Source of the DNA: Nonomuraea candida
Lineage (GTDB): Bacteria; Actinomycetota; Actinomycetes; Streptosporangiales; Streptosporangiaceae
Length of the DNA: 64,000 nucleotides
Direction of reading: 5' to 3'
Assembly: GCF_000725485.1 (NCBI RefSeq)
Contig: NZ_JOAG01000020.1
Span: forward strand, 309,109-373,108
Shown here: piece by piece, positions 34,125-43,283 of the stretch
Numbering within the stretch: the first letter of the stretch is position 1
Layout: each line of letters starts with the position of its first letter
Program-made: the position numbers and the translations under genes
The notes under the pieces: generated by a model
Database searches by the model: none
The model's input: the letters and a program-made list of their open reading frames with translations, nothing else
Told to the model about the DNA's origin: nothing

Positions 34125-35048
34125 TCATCGGCGGCGTCCGGGGGCGCTCAGCACGTCGGCGAGGTCGTCCACCGGCAGCCCCCGGCCCGGCCGGGCCCGG
34201 GGCGCGGTGATGGTCATCGGCTTGTCCCAGCCCCGGTACTGCGTGGCCAGGTGCCCCCGCAGGATCCGGTCGTGCCCCAGCCCCGGGACCGCGGGCCGGG
34301 GATGCGCGTAGAACCGCCACCCGACCCGGTACGGCCACCCCCGGTCGTCGTACATGTACGTCCACGTCACCTCCGCCGTCCCCACGGCCGCCGTCCCCGC
34401 GGCCTCGCGGAAGCTGGGGGAGACGCGGTGGAGCTCCTTGAGCGTGATCGTCCCGGTCAGGGTGTGGATCCGCTGCCTGCGGCCCGTGGTGCGGTCCGTG
34501 GTCCACGGCCCGACGCTCTTGCGGCTCTTGAGGGACAGCAGCGTGCGCAGCGTGGCCGGTTCCAGGACGTTGACGAGCTGATCGCCGTACGCGGCGGCGG
34601 CGCCGCTGGCGCGGCCGGTGCGCACCCAGGTCTTCGAGCCCGGCGCGAGCTGGTACTGCCGCCCGCCCACGCTGACCGTGCGCAGCGTCCCCACCGTGCG
34701 GAGCACGCCGGCGAAGTAGGGGTCGTCCGGCGCCGCCTCCTCCATCAGCTCCTTGTTGGACACGCTGAGCTGCCGGACGTGCTCCGAGGCGATCACCCCG
34801 GCCCGGCCCAGCTTGACCCGGCCGGTGCCGCGCAGCCCCATGCCGCTGCCGATGAAGGTGCGCCTGCCGTTGCTCAGCACCACCTCCTTGGACAGGTCGG
34901 TGGAGACCTGGCCGTGGAACTCGGTCGTCGCGCCGGCGCCGCGGGCGAGCAACGCGCGCAGGCCCGCCATCGGATCGGGCTCGGCTGCGGCGTGGAGCGT
35001 GGCGGGCGCGGCGGTGACGAGGGTCAAGGCGACGATGAGGGGGTGCAT
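34125..35048 (-). CDS. Exported protein, LppX/LprAFG-like fold possible
   Basis: ATG at 35048 (MHPLIVALTLVTAAPATL) starts a signal peptide ending near Ala-Ala-Glu; an ATG at 35057 is also possible. The 307-aa mature part is beta-rich: GATTEFHGQVSTDL, VSVGGRQYQLAPGSKTWVRT and AEVTWTYMYDDRGWPYRVGW recall the half-barrel of mycobacterial LprG/LppX lipid-binding lipoproteins. It has no lipobox. The function is unknown; lipid or cell-wall binding is speculative. Confidence 0.65.
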   Translation of the reverse strand: MHPLIVALTLVTAAPATLHAAAEPDPMAGLRALLARGAGATTEFHGQVSTDLSKEVVLSNGRRTFIGSGMGLRGTGRVKLGRAGVIASEHVRQLSVSNKELMEEAAPDDPYFAGVLRTVGTLRTVSVGGRQYQLAPGSKTWVRTGRASGAAAAYGDQLVNVLEPATLRTLLSLKSRKSVGPWTTDRTTGRRQRIHTLTGTITLKELHRVSPSFREAAGTAAVGTAEVTWTYMYDDRGWPYRVGWRFYAHPRPAVPGLGHDRILRGHLATQYRGWDKPMTITAPRARPGRGLPVDDLADVLSAPGRRR

Positions 35049-35309
35049 GCCGTCCATCCTGCTGGGGGTGAAGATCCCGGTTCCGGATGGAGCGAATCTA
35101 GCGCGTGTGTGGAGCGCGGAGATTCTGGGCTCTGGCTCACTCGCGATGATCTCGGTGACAGAGCGTGCCGGGGGTCAGGAGCAGCGGAGGACGCGGGCCC
35201 GTAGAAGGTCGAAGTTTGCGCGGCCGAACATCTGCCGGGGCTGTGCCCCGGGGCCTTGCCGGCCGGAGCGGCGATCGGGCAGGACCGCCGCCCCGATATC
35301 GCCGGCGGT

Positions 35310-35681
35310 TCAGACGATCCTGATCCCCTGGATGCGGACCCCACCGGGATGGTTCGGCCAGGTGAACACGGTCCACTTCGGGATCGGCTGAGCCGGCTGC
35401 CACCTTCCGTCCCCGTACCACTGGACGCGGTTGTTACCGGTCGAGATCCGGGTGACCCACCAGATGTTCAGGGCGTACATATCCTCTCCGGCGTTGGCGT
35501 AACAGTAGTCGACCGACGAGCTGCCGGTTGCGTGGATTGTGGCGCGCACGAGGTCGGTCCGGCCGGCGCACGGGACCTCATTGATCGCGTACGCGGCCGT
35601 CGGGAGGGCGACGGCAAGTGAGGCCGTCACCGCGACGGACGCCAGAGCGGTCAGGCCCGCGCGTTTGGCGATGCGTTTCAT
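35310..35681 (-). CDS. Secreted beta/gamma-crystallin-like protein (Streptomyces killer-toxin-like)
   Basis: ATG at 35681 has AAAGGAG. The 123-aa product has a signal peptide (MKRIAKRAGLTALASVAVTA, cleaved near AYA). The mature part, about 90 aa, has INEVPCAGRTDLVR, SSSVDYCYANAGED and WWVTRISTGNNRVQWYGD. This is the pattern of the small secreted beta/gamma-crystallin/SKLP family, with two cysteines likely bridged. Some relatives are antifungal toxins, but activity here cannot be inferred. It is monocistronic. Confidence 0.78.
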   Translation of the reverse strand: MKRIAKRAGLTALASVAVTASLAVALPTAAYAINEVPCAGRTDLVRATIHATGSSSVDYCYANAGEDMYALNIWWVTRISTGNNRVQWYGDGRWQPAQPIPKWTVFTWPNHPGGVRIQGIRIV

Positions 35682-35843
35682 GGACTTCTCCTTTGCAGGT
35701 GAGATTCATGCGGTGGAAACGAGTGCATCGGTGCTGGTCTCCACCCTCGTCGCATCGCCAGGGGACAGAAAGTGCACTGTGCGGCCTATGGACTGTCAGT
35801 ACCAGGCTGTCTCAGATGCCGTGGCAGCCACATACTCGGGTAT

Positions 35844-36692
35844 ATGAGCGGATCCAGGGAACTAGGCAAGGCGCTACGCGGCTGGCGCGACCGTATCTCT
35901 CCCGCCGCACTAGGAATGACCGCCAAGGGGGTACGGCGGGCCGCCGGGTTACGGCGCGAGGAACTGGCGCAGCTGGCCGGCCTGTCGGTGGACTACATCG
36001 TCCGCCTGGAACAGGGCCGGGCCACCTCCCCTTCAGCGCAGGTGCTGTCCGCGCTGGCCCGCGCGCTGCGGCTGTCGGAGGCCGAGCGCGAACATCTCTT
36101 TCTCCTCGCGGGCCAGCCGCCACCAGCCCCCGGAAAGGTGCCGGCCCACATCCCGCCGAGCGTGCGGCGGCTGCTCGACCAGCTCGACGGCACGGCGCTG
36201 AACGTGTGCGACGCGAGCTGGAACATCATCCTGTGGAACCCGTTGTGGGCTGCCTTGTGCGGGGACGCGTCCACCTGGCCCAGACGCGAGCGCAACGTCG
36301 CCTGGCGGATCTTCACCGGGGTCGGCCACATTCCCGAGCAGGCGGGCCGGTTCGAGACGGCCGTCGTCGCCGATCTGCGGGCGGCGACCGCCCGCTACCC
36401 CGCCGATGCCGGCCTGCGCTCCTTGATCGAGGACTTACGGGCCGTCAGCCCCACCTTCGCGCACCTGTGGGACACCGGAGCCGTAGGCGTCCACGAACCC
36501 CACACCACGACCATCCACCACCCCGACGCCGGCCCGCTCACCCTCGACTGCGACATCCTCACCGCCCCGGGCAGCGACCTGCGCATCGTCGCCTTCACCG
36601 CCGCCCCCGGCAGCGCCGCCGCCGACCGGCTCAAACTCCTCAACATCATCGGCACCAGCGCCATGCACGCGTCGGGCTCGGAACTGACATGA
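35844..36692 (+). CDS. Helix-turn-helix regulator with MmyB-like ligand domain
   Basis: ATG at 35844 begins a 282-aa protein. The N-terminal 80 residues are an XRE helix-turn-helix (RRAAGLRREELAQLAGLSVD). The rest is the PAS-like MmyB domain of the "MmyB-like transcription regulator ligand binding domain" family (LNVCDASWNIILWNPLWAAL; FAHLWDTGAVGVHEPHTTT). Such regulators often control one nearby gene in response to a small hydrophobic molecule. It is convergent with the alpha/beta hydrolase. Confidence 0.88.
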   Translation: MSGSRELGKALRGWRDRISPAALGMTAKGVRRAAGLRREELAQLAGLSVDYIVRLEQGRATSPSAQVLSALARALRLSEAEREHLFLLAGQPPPAPGKVPAHIPPSVRRLLDQLDGTALNVCDASWNIILWNPLWAALCGDASTWPRRERNVAWRIFTGVGHIPEQAGRFETAVVADLRAATARYPADAGLRSLIEDLRAVSPTFAHLWDTGAVGVHEPHTTTIHHPDAGPLTLDCDILTAPGSDLRIVAFTAAPGSAAADRLKLLNIIGTSAMHASGSELT

Positions 36693-36737
36693 AGTCCGCG
36701 CGAGCGGCCGGCGTTATCTCCGCGCTCGACCGCGTGG

Positions 36738-37406
36738 TCACACCTGCCGCACGATCTCGTCGATGAGCGTGGCCAGGCGGCGCGGCTGCGCCAGGAACGG
36801 GGAGTGGCCGCCGGGGAGGCGGCGGACCTCGGCGGCCTGGGCCGCCATCCGCTCCTGGAGGGCGGGCGGGAGGGCCTGGTCCTGCGCGGCGATGACGTAG
36901 GTGGAGGGGATGTCGCGCCAGGCGGCCGCGGTGACCTTCTCCGTGAAGGAGAGCCTGCTCTGGCCGACCAGGCGGCTCAGCTCCCGCTCGGCCTCGTCGT
37001 CGGGCAGGTCGCCGTACAGGGAGGTGCGGGGGTCGTCGAGGAGGGGGTACAGGCCGCCGGTGTCGTCGGTCTCGGGCAGGCCGTGCAGGGTGTAGAGCGA
37101 CTGTCCCTCGTCCGGCATGTACGCGGCCAGGTAGATCAGGCGTACGACGTCGCGCGCGCCGGCGGCGGCCTCGGTCATCGGGATGCCCGCGTAGGAGTGC
37201 CCGAGCAGCACGACCGGCCCGTCGGCCGCCGCCAGCTCGGCGGCCAGCACGGCGGCGTCGTCGTGCATGCCCGCGGTGGGGTGGTCGCCGGAGCTCGGCA
37301 GCGCGGGGGCGAGCGTGTCGTAGCCCAGCGAGCGCAGCTCGGTCTCGAGCTTGGCCCAGGTGCCCGGCCGGTGCCAGGCGCCGTGGACCAGCATCACGGT
37401 GGTCAT
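36738..37406 (-). CDS. Alpha/beta hydrolase, small esterase-like
   Basis: The 222-aa enzyme has an oxyanion turn HGAWHRPGTW, the nucleophile in LLGHSYAGIPM (Ser), the acid near AAQDQALP and the His in LPGGHSPFLAQ. It is cytoplasmic. Length and sequence match small salicylate-esterase-like/methylesterase hydrolases. The AT-rich region upstream also serves the lasso cluster on the other side. Confidence 0.88.
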   Translation of the reverse strand: MTTVMLVHGAWHRPGTWAKLETELRSLGYDTLAPALPSSGDHPTAGMHDDAAVLAAELAAADGPVVLLGHSYAGIPMTEAAAGARDVVRLIYLAAYMPDEGQSLYTLHGLPETDDTGGLYPLLDDPRTSLYGDLPDDEAERELSRLVGQSRLSFTEKVTAAAWRDIPSTYVIAAQDQALPPALQERMAAQAAEVRRLPGGHSPFLAQPRRLATLIDEIVRQV

Positions 37407-37527
37407 GAACGGTACTCCCAGGGGGTCGTCGGTGCGGGGATCGGGATGCGCGGGGCTCGCGGACGGCGGGCCGCGCCACGCTGGTCGCCGCCGTGGACGC
37501 GGCCCTCGGCGCCGGTCAGCCGCAGCC

Positions 37528-37600
37528 TATAAGGTGGATCTTACATGTATGGCTACCTACTGTAACTATATCGCTACTTTAAGTTATAAGTCCTGTTGGG
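37528..37600. promoter_or_regulatory. AT-rich regulatory island between hydrolase and lasso cluster
   Basis: This stretch (TATAAGG..., TACATGTA, CTACTTTAAGTTATAAG) is far more AT-rich than its surroundings and contains the 8-bp palindrome TACATGTA. It likely holds divergent promoters. A TAGGGT at 37609-37614 resembles a -10 hexamer for the lasso precursor, but no good -35 is seen at the correct distance. Confidence 0.55.
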
Positions 37601-37615
37601 GATGCTTCTAGGGTC

Positions 37616-37640
37616 AGGACGCGTGGGAGATGCGCGTCCT
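37616..37640 (+). promoter_or_regulatory. Hairpin in the lasso precursor leader
   Basis: AGGACGCG (37616-37623) is repeated inverted as CGCGTCCT (37633-37640) around nine bases, 22 bases before the precursor ATG and just before its ribosome site. It may be an RNA hairpin modulating translation or an operator. Confidence 0.55.
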
Positions 37641-37662
37641 CAACCTCCAGAAGGGAATCCCC

Positions 37663-37809
37663 ATGAGTCACGACCGCATCACCACCGCCGCCCCGGCCGG
37701 CTACGAGCCGCCCGAGGTCCGGGAGCTGGGCGACTTCACCGAAGAGACCCAGGCCTATGCCATGTACGGAGGCGACTGGCCCTTCCCGCGCCGTTACTAC
37801 CGGCCGTGA
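37663..37809 (+). CDS. Lasso peptide precursor
   Basis: The 48-aa precursor starts at ATG 37663 with AGAAGGG upstream. The leader ends in YEPPEVRELGDFTEETQ, matching the lasso recognition pattern Y-x-x-P-x-x-x-x-x-G-x-F-x-x-x-T. With Thr at -2, the core is [18 protein letters not shown] (18 aa). Ala1 and Asp8 would form an eight-residue macrolactam ring, leaving a ten-residue tail with Trp, Phe, Arg13-Arg14 and Tyr15-Tyr16 as possible plugs. GTG of the cyclase overlaps its stop. I do not recognise this core from known lasso peptides. Confidence 0.88.
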   Translation: MSHDRITTAAPAGYEPPEVRELGDFTEETQAYAMYGGDWPFPRRYYRP

Positions 37810-40103
37810 CGGCGTCCTCGCCCGAAGCGGCGGCCGGCGCGGACTGGTTCGTGGTGCTGCCCGACAGCGCCGCGGCGGCCGGGCCGGCCGCCGCCCTGGC
37901 CACGCTGCCGGGGGCGGTCGTGGCACTGCGGCACGCCTCCGGACGCCCCTGCCTGGTCGGCTGCTTCACCACCTGCCGGCCCGTGTGCGCCCGCGCGGGC
38001 ACGACCGCGGCCGCCGTCGTCGGGCACAGCGCGATCACCTCCATCGAGCTGGCGCGCCACCTGGGCCGCCTGCGGCATCGAGACCACGCCGACGCGCTGG
38101 CCGAGCGCATCCCCGGCAGCTACCACCTCGTCCTCACCGCCGACGGCGCGGTGCGCGCCCAGGGCACCGCCTCCGGGCTGCGCCGCCTGTTCCACACCGG
38201 CCTCGGCGACGTGACCGTGGTGGGGGACCGGGCCGCCCTGCTGGCCCGGCTGCGCCCGGCTGGCGCCGAGCTCGACGCCGAACGCCTCGCCCTCCACCTG
38301 CCGGCGCTGCGGCCTCCGGCGGAGCTGGCCGGCACGCTGTGGCGCGGCGTGCACCCCGTACCGGCGGGTGAAGCCGCCTATCTCGACGGCGACGGCCCGC
38401 TGCGGCTGCGCCCCTGGTGGCGGCCGCCGCCCGCGCACCTGCCCCTGGCCCAGGCCGCGCCCGCCTTCGCCGAGGCGCTGCGGCGCGCCGTGGACGTACG
38501 CGTGACGGCCGGCGCGACCGTGGCCGCCGACCTGTCCGGCGGGCTGGACTCCACCCCACTGTGCTTCCTGGCCCAGGCCGCCGCCCGCGCCCGTGGCGCC
38601 CGGCTGGTCACCTTCCGGATGGGCCAGCGCGACCCCGACCACGACGACGAGCCGTGGGCCCGCCGCGCCGCCGCGCACCTGGACGCCGAGCACCTCGTCG
38701 CCGCCCCCGGCACGCTGCCCGGCTGGTTCTCCGGCGTCGCCACCCCCGTCACCGGCCTGGACGAGCCGCTGCTCGGCCTGCACGCCCTGCACCGCATGAC
38801 CGCCGTCGCCGCCCTGCTGGCCGGGCACGGCGCACGCCTCCACCTGGGCGGGCACGGCGGCGACGAGCTGCTCACCCCCACCCACGGCTACCTGCACGAC
38901 CTGGCGCGCATCCGGCCCTCCGCACTGTGGTGGCACCTGCGCCACCATCGGGTCCTGGAACGGTGGAGCCGCCGCGCCACCCTGGCCGCGCTGGCCGACC
39001 GGCGCGACTATCCCACCTGGCTGGCCGCGCAGGCCGCCCTGCTCGCCGCGTCCGCGCCGCCCCCGGGCGGGCCCGAGATGGGCTGGCAGGTGGCGCCGCG
39101 CCTGCCGTCCTGGGTCACCCGCGAGGCCGCTGCCACCGCCGCCCGGCTGCTCGGCCGGGCCGCCCGGGCCGCCCGCCCGCTCGCCCCCCTGCGCTCCCAG
39201 CACCAGGTCATCACCCACCTGCGCATCTCCGCCGCCGGCTTCGGGCCGCTGCACGACCTCACCGCCGCCCACGGCGCCGCCCTGCACGTCCCCTACTACG
39301 ACGACCACGTCATGACCGCCGTGCTGGCCACCCGCATCGACCACCTCGTCCGGCCCGGCGCCTGCAAACCCCTCACCGTCGCGGCCATGACCGGCCGGGT
39401 GCCGGCCGCCTGCCTGGCCCGCACCACCAAGGCCGACTTCGGCACCGACCTCTACGACGGGCTGGCCCGCCATCGCGACGAGCTGATCGCGATGGCCGGC
39501 GACTCCCGCCTGGCCGGGCTCGGCCTGGCCGATCCGGCGGCTCTGCGCCGGGCCTGCCTGCACACCCCCGCCGACAGCGCCCTGCTGGAGCTGATGAGCC
39601 TGGTCGCCGTCGAGAACTGGCTGCGCGCCCTGCCCCCGAGCCTCGCCCCGCCTGCTGTGCCGGCCGAGACAGCCGCCCGCCTCGCCCCGCCGGCTGAGGC
39701 CTCCACCGGCCTCGCCCCGCCTCCCGACCCGCACACGCCGCGCTGCCCGCCGTCCCGGCCGGACCCGGCACGCCCGTCTTCTCACCAGGACACGGCGGGC
39801 CGCGCGTCCTCCTCCCCCTCGCCGCCGGAGCCGGGCGGGTTCCGGCTGCGCCGCGGGGTCATCTGCACGCCCGTCGAGGACGGCGCGGTGCTGCTGGACG
39901 AGCGCACCGGCCGCTACCGGCAGCTCAACCCGACCGCCTACCTCGTCGTGCGGGCCCTGCTCGACGGCGCGACACCCGCGGAGGCCGCCCGCCGGCTCGT
40001 CACCGCCCATCCCGGGGCCGCCCCCACCGCCACGGCCGACGTCGCCGCCCTGCTGGAACGCCTGCACGCCGCCGGCCTGACCGAGACCACCGCCCCACCG
40101 TGA
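37806..40103 (+). CDS. Lasso cyclase fused to a C-terminal RRE (PqqD-like) domain
   Basis: The GTG at 37806 overlaps the precursor stop. Residues 1-600 of the 765 aa are an asparagine-synthetase-like lasso cyclase: P-loop SGGLDS at 244-249, [14 protein letters not shown] later, and no N-terminal catalytic Cys, as expected for lasso cyclases. A Pro/Ala-rich linker (about 605-675) leads to an RRE at about 679-763 ([20 protein letters not shown], then [20 protein letters not shown]), which binds the leader. Usually B1/RRE is a separate protein or is fused to B2; a C-B1 fusion is unusual. GTG of the exporter overlaps its stop. Confidence 0.88.
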   Translation: MTASSPEAAAGADWFVVLPDSAAAAGPAAALATLPGAVVALRHASGRPCLVGCFTTCRPVCARAGTTAAAVVGHSAITSIELARHLGRLRHRDHADALAERIPGSYHLVLTADGAVRAQGTASGLRRLFHTGLGDVTVVGDRAALLARLRPAGAELDAERLALHLPALRPPAELAGTLWRGVHPVPAGEAAYLDGDGPLRLRPWWRPPPAHLPLAQAAPAFAEALRRAVDVRVTAGATVAADLSGGLDSTPLCFLAQAAARARGARLVTFRMGQRDPDHDDEPWARRAAAHLDAEHLVAAPGTLPGWFSGVATPVTGLDEPLLGLHALHRMTAVAALLAGHGARLHLGGHGGDELLTPTHGYLHDLARIRPSALWWHLRHHRVLERWSRRATLAALADRRDYPTWLAAQAALLAASAPPPGGPEMGWQVAPRLPSWVTREAAATAARLLGRAARAARPLAPLRSQHQVITHLRISAAGFGPLHDLTAAHGAALHVPYYDDHVMTAVLATRIDHLVRPGACKPLTVAAMTGRVPAACLARTTKADFGTDLYDGLARHRDELIAMAGDSRLAGLGLADPAALRRACLHTPADSALLELMSLVAVENWLRALPPSLAPPAVPAETAARLAPPAEASTGLAPPPDPHTPRCPPSRPDPARPSSHQDTAGRASSSPSPPEPGGFRLRRGVICTPVEDGAVLLDERTGRYRQLNPTAYLVVRALLDGATPAEAARRLVTAHPGAAPTATADVAALLERLHAAGLTETTAPP

Positions 40104-41872
40104 CCCTCCAGCCCGGCCTCCCGGACCGCCCGCGGACCCGCCACCTGCTGCGCCTGCTGCGCACGCACCGGCCGGCCGTCGCGGCGGCGGTGGCGCTCAG
40201 CCTGGCCGGCCTCGGGCTCGGCCTGCTCCAGCCGCTCCTGGCCAAGAACGCCATCGACGCGGCCGGGGCGGGACGCGCGTTCGCCGGCACCCTCGCCGTC
40301 CTGGCCGCGCTGTTCGCGACGCAGGCCACGGCGGACGCCTTCGCGACCTACCTCATGGGCCGCACGGCCGAACGCGCCGTCCTGCGCGTACGCACCGCCA
40401 TGATCGCGCGGCTGCTGCGGCTGCCCATGGCCGAGTACGACCGCCGGCGCACCGGGGACCTCATCTCCCGCGCCACCACCGACACCGACCGGCTCCGCGA
40501 GGTGATCGCGCACGCCGTCGTGGACCTCACCACCAGCGTCCTGACCGCGCTGGTGGCGATCGGCCTGATGGTCTGGCTCGACCCCGTGCTGTTCGTGCTG
40601 ATCCTCGCCGTCATCGCGGTGGCCGCCGCGCTGGTGGGCGGCCTGCTGGCGGGCATCCGCACGGCGGCGGAACACGGCCAGGCGAGCGTCGGGGCGATGA
40701 GCGCGGACCTGGAGCGCGCCCTGACCGCGATCCGCACCGTACGGGCCGGCCGCGCCGAGGCCCGGGAGGCCGCCAGGATCGGCGCGGCGGCCGAGGCCGC
40801 GTGCGCCGCCGGCGTCCGCGCCGCGAAACTGGTCTCGACCGTCCAGCCCGCGATGAAGCTGGCCGCCAACGGCTCCTTCCTGCTGATGCTGTTCATCGGC
40901 GGCGTACGGGTCGCCACCGGCGCCACCACGCTGGGCGACCTCGTGGCCGTCCTGATGTACGCGCTCTATCTCGTCATGCCCGTCGGCACCATGTTCGAGG
41001 CCGTCGCCACGCTCCGCCGCGGGCAGGGCGCCCTGCAACGCGTCCACGAGGTGCTGAACCTGCCCGTCGAAACCGACACCTCGCCCGAGCCGCACCCGGC
41101 GCGGGGCCCCGGACACCTCGCCGGCCGACCGCCGGCGCCGTGCACCTCCGCCGGGGAGCCGCCGGCGCTGGCCTTCCGGGACGTCTGGTTCGCTTACCAG
41201 GACCGGCCGGTGCTGCGTGGCGTGTCCTTCACCGTCCCGCAGCGCACCCATGTCGCCCTGGTGGGCCCCTCCGGCGCCGGCAAGTCCACGATCTTCGCGC
41301 TGATCAGCCGGTTCTACGACCCCGACAGGGGCGTCATCCTGTTCGACGGTGTGCCGGCCGACCGCCTCACCCGCCAGGACTGCCGGTCCCGCATCGGCCT
41401 GGTCGAGCAGGACGCCCCCCTCCTCCACGGCACCCTGCTCGACAACCTCACCTACGCCGCCCCCGACGCCGACGAGAGCCGCGTCGCGCGCGCCGTCGAC
41501 CTGGCCGGCCTGCGGGACACGATCGACCGCCTGCCCGGCGGGCTGGCCGCGCCGGTCGGCGAGCGCGGGATCCGCCTGTCCGGCGGCGAACGCCAGCGCG
41601 TGGCCGTCGCCCGCGCGCTGCTCACCCGGCCCCGCCTGCTGCTCATGGACGAGCCCACCGCGCACCTCGACCCGGCCGCCGAAGCGGCACTCGCCGCGAC
41701 CACCGCGGCCGTCTCCCGGACCTGCGCGCTGCTGGTCATCGCGCACCGGCTGTCCACCATCCGTGCCGCCCGCCACATCGTCGTGCTCGGGCACGGGCGA
41801 GTGCTGGCCACGGGCGCCTACGACGAACTCCTCGCCACCAGCCACGCCTTCCGCGCCTTCGCCGCCCGCTGA
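40100..41872 (+). CDS. Lasso peptide ABC exporter
   Basis: GTG at 40100 overlaps the cyclase stop (GTGA). The 590-aa protein has a six-helix exporter domain (residues about 20-330). The ATPase (about 365-590) has Walker [15 protein letters not shown], signature [16 protein letters not shown], Walker [13 protein letters not shown] and switch His IAHRLST. It is the lasso D protein, exporting and giving immunity to the mature peptide. No B2 protease gene follows; the next gene is a convergent potassium channel. Confidence 0.92.
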   Translation: MTLQPGLPDRPRTRHLLRLLRTHRPAVAAAVALSLAGLGLGLLQPLLAKNAIDAAGAGRAFAGTLAVLAALFATQATADAFATYLMGRTAERAVLRVRTAMIARLLRLPMAEYDRRRTGDLISRATTDTDRLREVIAHAVVDLTTSVLTALVAIGLMVWLDPVLFVLILAVIAVAAALVGGLLAGIRTAAEHGQASVGAMSADLERALTAIRTVRAGRAEAREAARIGAAAEAACAAGVRAAKLVSTVQPAMKLAANGSFLLMLFIGGVRVATGATTLGDLVAVLMYALYLVMPVGTMFEAVATLRRGQGALQRVHEVLNLPVETDTSPEPHPARGPGHLAGRPPAPCTSAGEPPALAFRDVWFAYQDRPVLRGVSFTVPQRTHVALVGPSGAGKSTIFALISRFYDPDRGVILFDGVPADRLTRQDCRSRIGLVEQDAPLLHGTLLDNLTYAAPDADESRVARAVDLAGLRDTIDRLPGGLAAPVGERGIRLSGGERQRVAVARALLTRPRLLLMDEPTAHLDPAAEAALAATTAAVSRTCALLVIAHRLSTIRAARHIVVLGHGRVLATGAYDELLATSHAFRAFAAR

Positions 41873-41923
41873 ACCCCCGCGAACGTCACCTCAGGGGTTT
41901 CCGCACCGGCGGGGCCGCTCAGG

Positions 41924-42769
41924 TCATGGGCCCGAGGACGGCGCGGGCGCGCCGGACGGTCCTGGCGGCGTTCCGGCAGAGCCGCCGGACGGCGGCACGT
42001 CGCCCGGCCGCAGGAGCCCGGGGTGCCGCTCGGAGATCTCTTCGAGCCGGGCGCGGAGCTCGTGCAACTCGGTCAGGACGAGCTGGAGGTCGGCCTGGCT
42101 GCGGGTCTCGGCCGCCGAGGTCTGCTGGAACCGTTCGACGAACCAGGCGGCGATCGAGGCCGTGACGACACCGAGCAGGGCGATGCCCGACAACATCAGC
42201 GTCGCCGCGATGAGCCGCCCCTCCAGGGTGGTGGGGTAGAGGTCGCCGTACCCGACCGTGGTCATGGTCGTCAGCGACCACCAGAGGGCGTCGGACAGCG
42301 TGAGGATGGTGGGGTCCGGAGAGCGCCGCTCGGCGTCGAGCACGGCGATGCCGCCGACGAGGGCCAGGAAGACGGCCCAGCCGCTGACGTACACGGTGAC
42401 GCGCATCCGCAGCGGCAGCGTGACCCGGCGCATCAGCACGGTCAGCAGCAGCAGCGAGCGCAGCACCGCCAGCGGGCGCAGCAGCGGCAGCAGCACGACC
42501 AGCAGCGACGGGAGGTGGGTGACGACGAAGTGCCGCCGCTGCTCGGCCAGCCACACCCTGATCAGGTAGTCGGCGGCGAAGGTCGCCCAGGCCGCCGCCT
42601 GCACCCGTTCGCACCAGGCCACCGTGCCGTCGTCGAGCTGGGGCAGCACGATCGGCAGGGCCCAGGCGACCAGGAAGAGCAGGCCGACGCCGAGCAGCGC
42701 GGGACCCGTTCTCCGCTCCCACGTCCGCAGCCGCCGCGATCGGGAGGGTGCGCTGCCGGGCTGGTTCAT
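41924..42769 (-). CDS. Voltage-gated-like potassium channel protein
   Basis: ATG at 42769 (MNQPGSAP) gives 281 aa; the upstream frame is not supported. Several N-terminal helices are followed by a pore loop with the selectivity filter TMTTVGYGDLYP, then helix S6 and a C-terminal coiled region with no RCK domain. It forms a K+ channel in the membrane. It stands alone on its strand and is not part of the lasso operon. Confidence 0.88.
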   Translation of the reverse strand: MNQPGSAPSRSRRLRTWERRTGPALLGVGLLFLVAWALPIVLPQLDDGTVAWCERVQAAAWATFAADYLIRVWLAEQRRHFVVTHLPSLLVVLLPLLRPLAVLRSLLLLTVLMRRVTLPLRMRVTVYVSGWAVFLALVGGIAVLDAERRSPDPTILTLSDALWWSLTTMTTVGYGDLYPTTLEGRLIAATLMLSGIALLGVVTASIAAWFVERFQQTSAAETRSQADLQLVLTELHELRARLEEISERHPGLLRPGDVPPSGGSAGTPPGPSGAPAPSSGP

Positions 42770-43283
42770 CGTGTTCGGCTTCCGTCCGTCGTGTGTGCTG
42801 CCATGCCCGGCCGCGTGACGAGGCCCCGGCCGCTCGCGCGCGCCGATCCCGGGGAACGGTGGGCGGAGGGGAGTGGCCCCCATGCCGGGAAGCACGACGG
42901 CGACGGCCGGTTGCCGCAGGAGGCGGTGAGCGGTGGAACGCGGGCCGCCCGTCCGGCAAGGGGGACATCACGGCCGGGCGGGCGAGCGAGCACCCCAGGG
43001 GCACCTTATGCGACCGGCCCGTCCTCAAACCGGTCCGGCGCCGAAGCGCGCTCGCTGACCCTGTCCCTGCATGACGACTCGCCGCTTCGAGCCGCCCCGG
43101 CAATCTATTGCATAGTGCAAGCATGTGTCCAGGGCCACACCCGGCCGGCGCTCGCCCCCGGGGGAGCGGCGCGACGGTGACCACGAGGCCTCATCCCGCC
43201 CCGGGGGTGGCGGCGTGGCGGTGACCGCGAGGCGTCATCGGCTCGTAAGATTCGGGCCCGCGGCTCGTGTCTATGCTCGCGAC
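42770..43283. other. 514-bp intergenic region with an orphan palindrome
   Basis: No gene is supported here. The only conspicuous signal is TTGCA-TAG-TGCAA (43108-43120), a perfect dyad of the GntR/MarR type. It is about 160 bases before the TlpA lipoprotein gene. The sequence around it (CAATCTATTGCATAGTGCAA) is AT-richer than the flanks. Confidence 0.5.
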
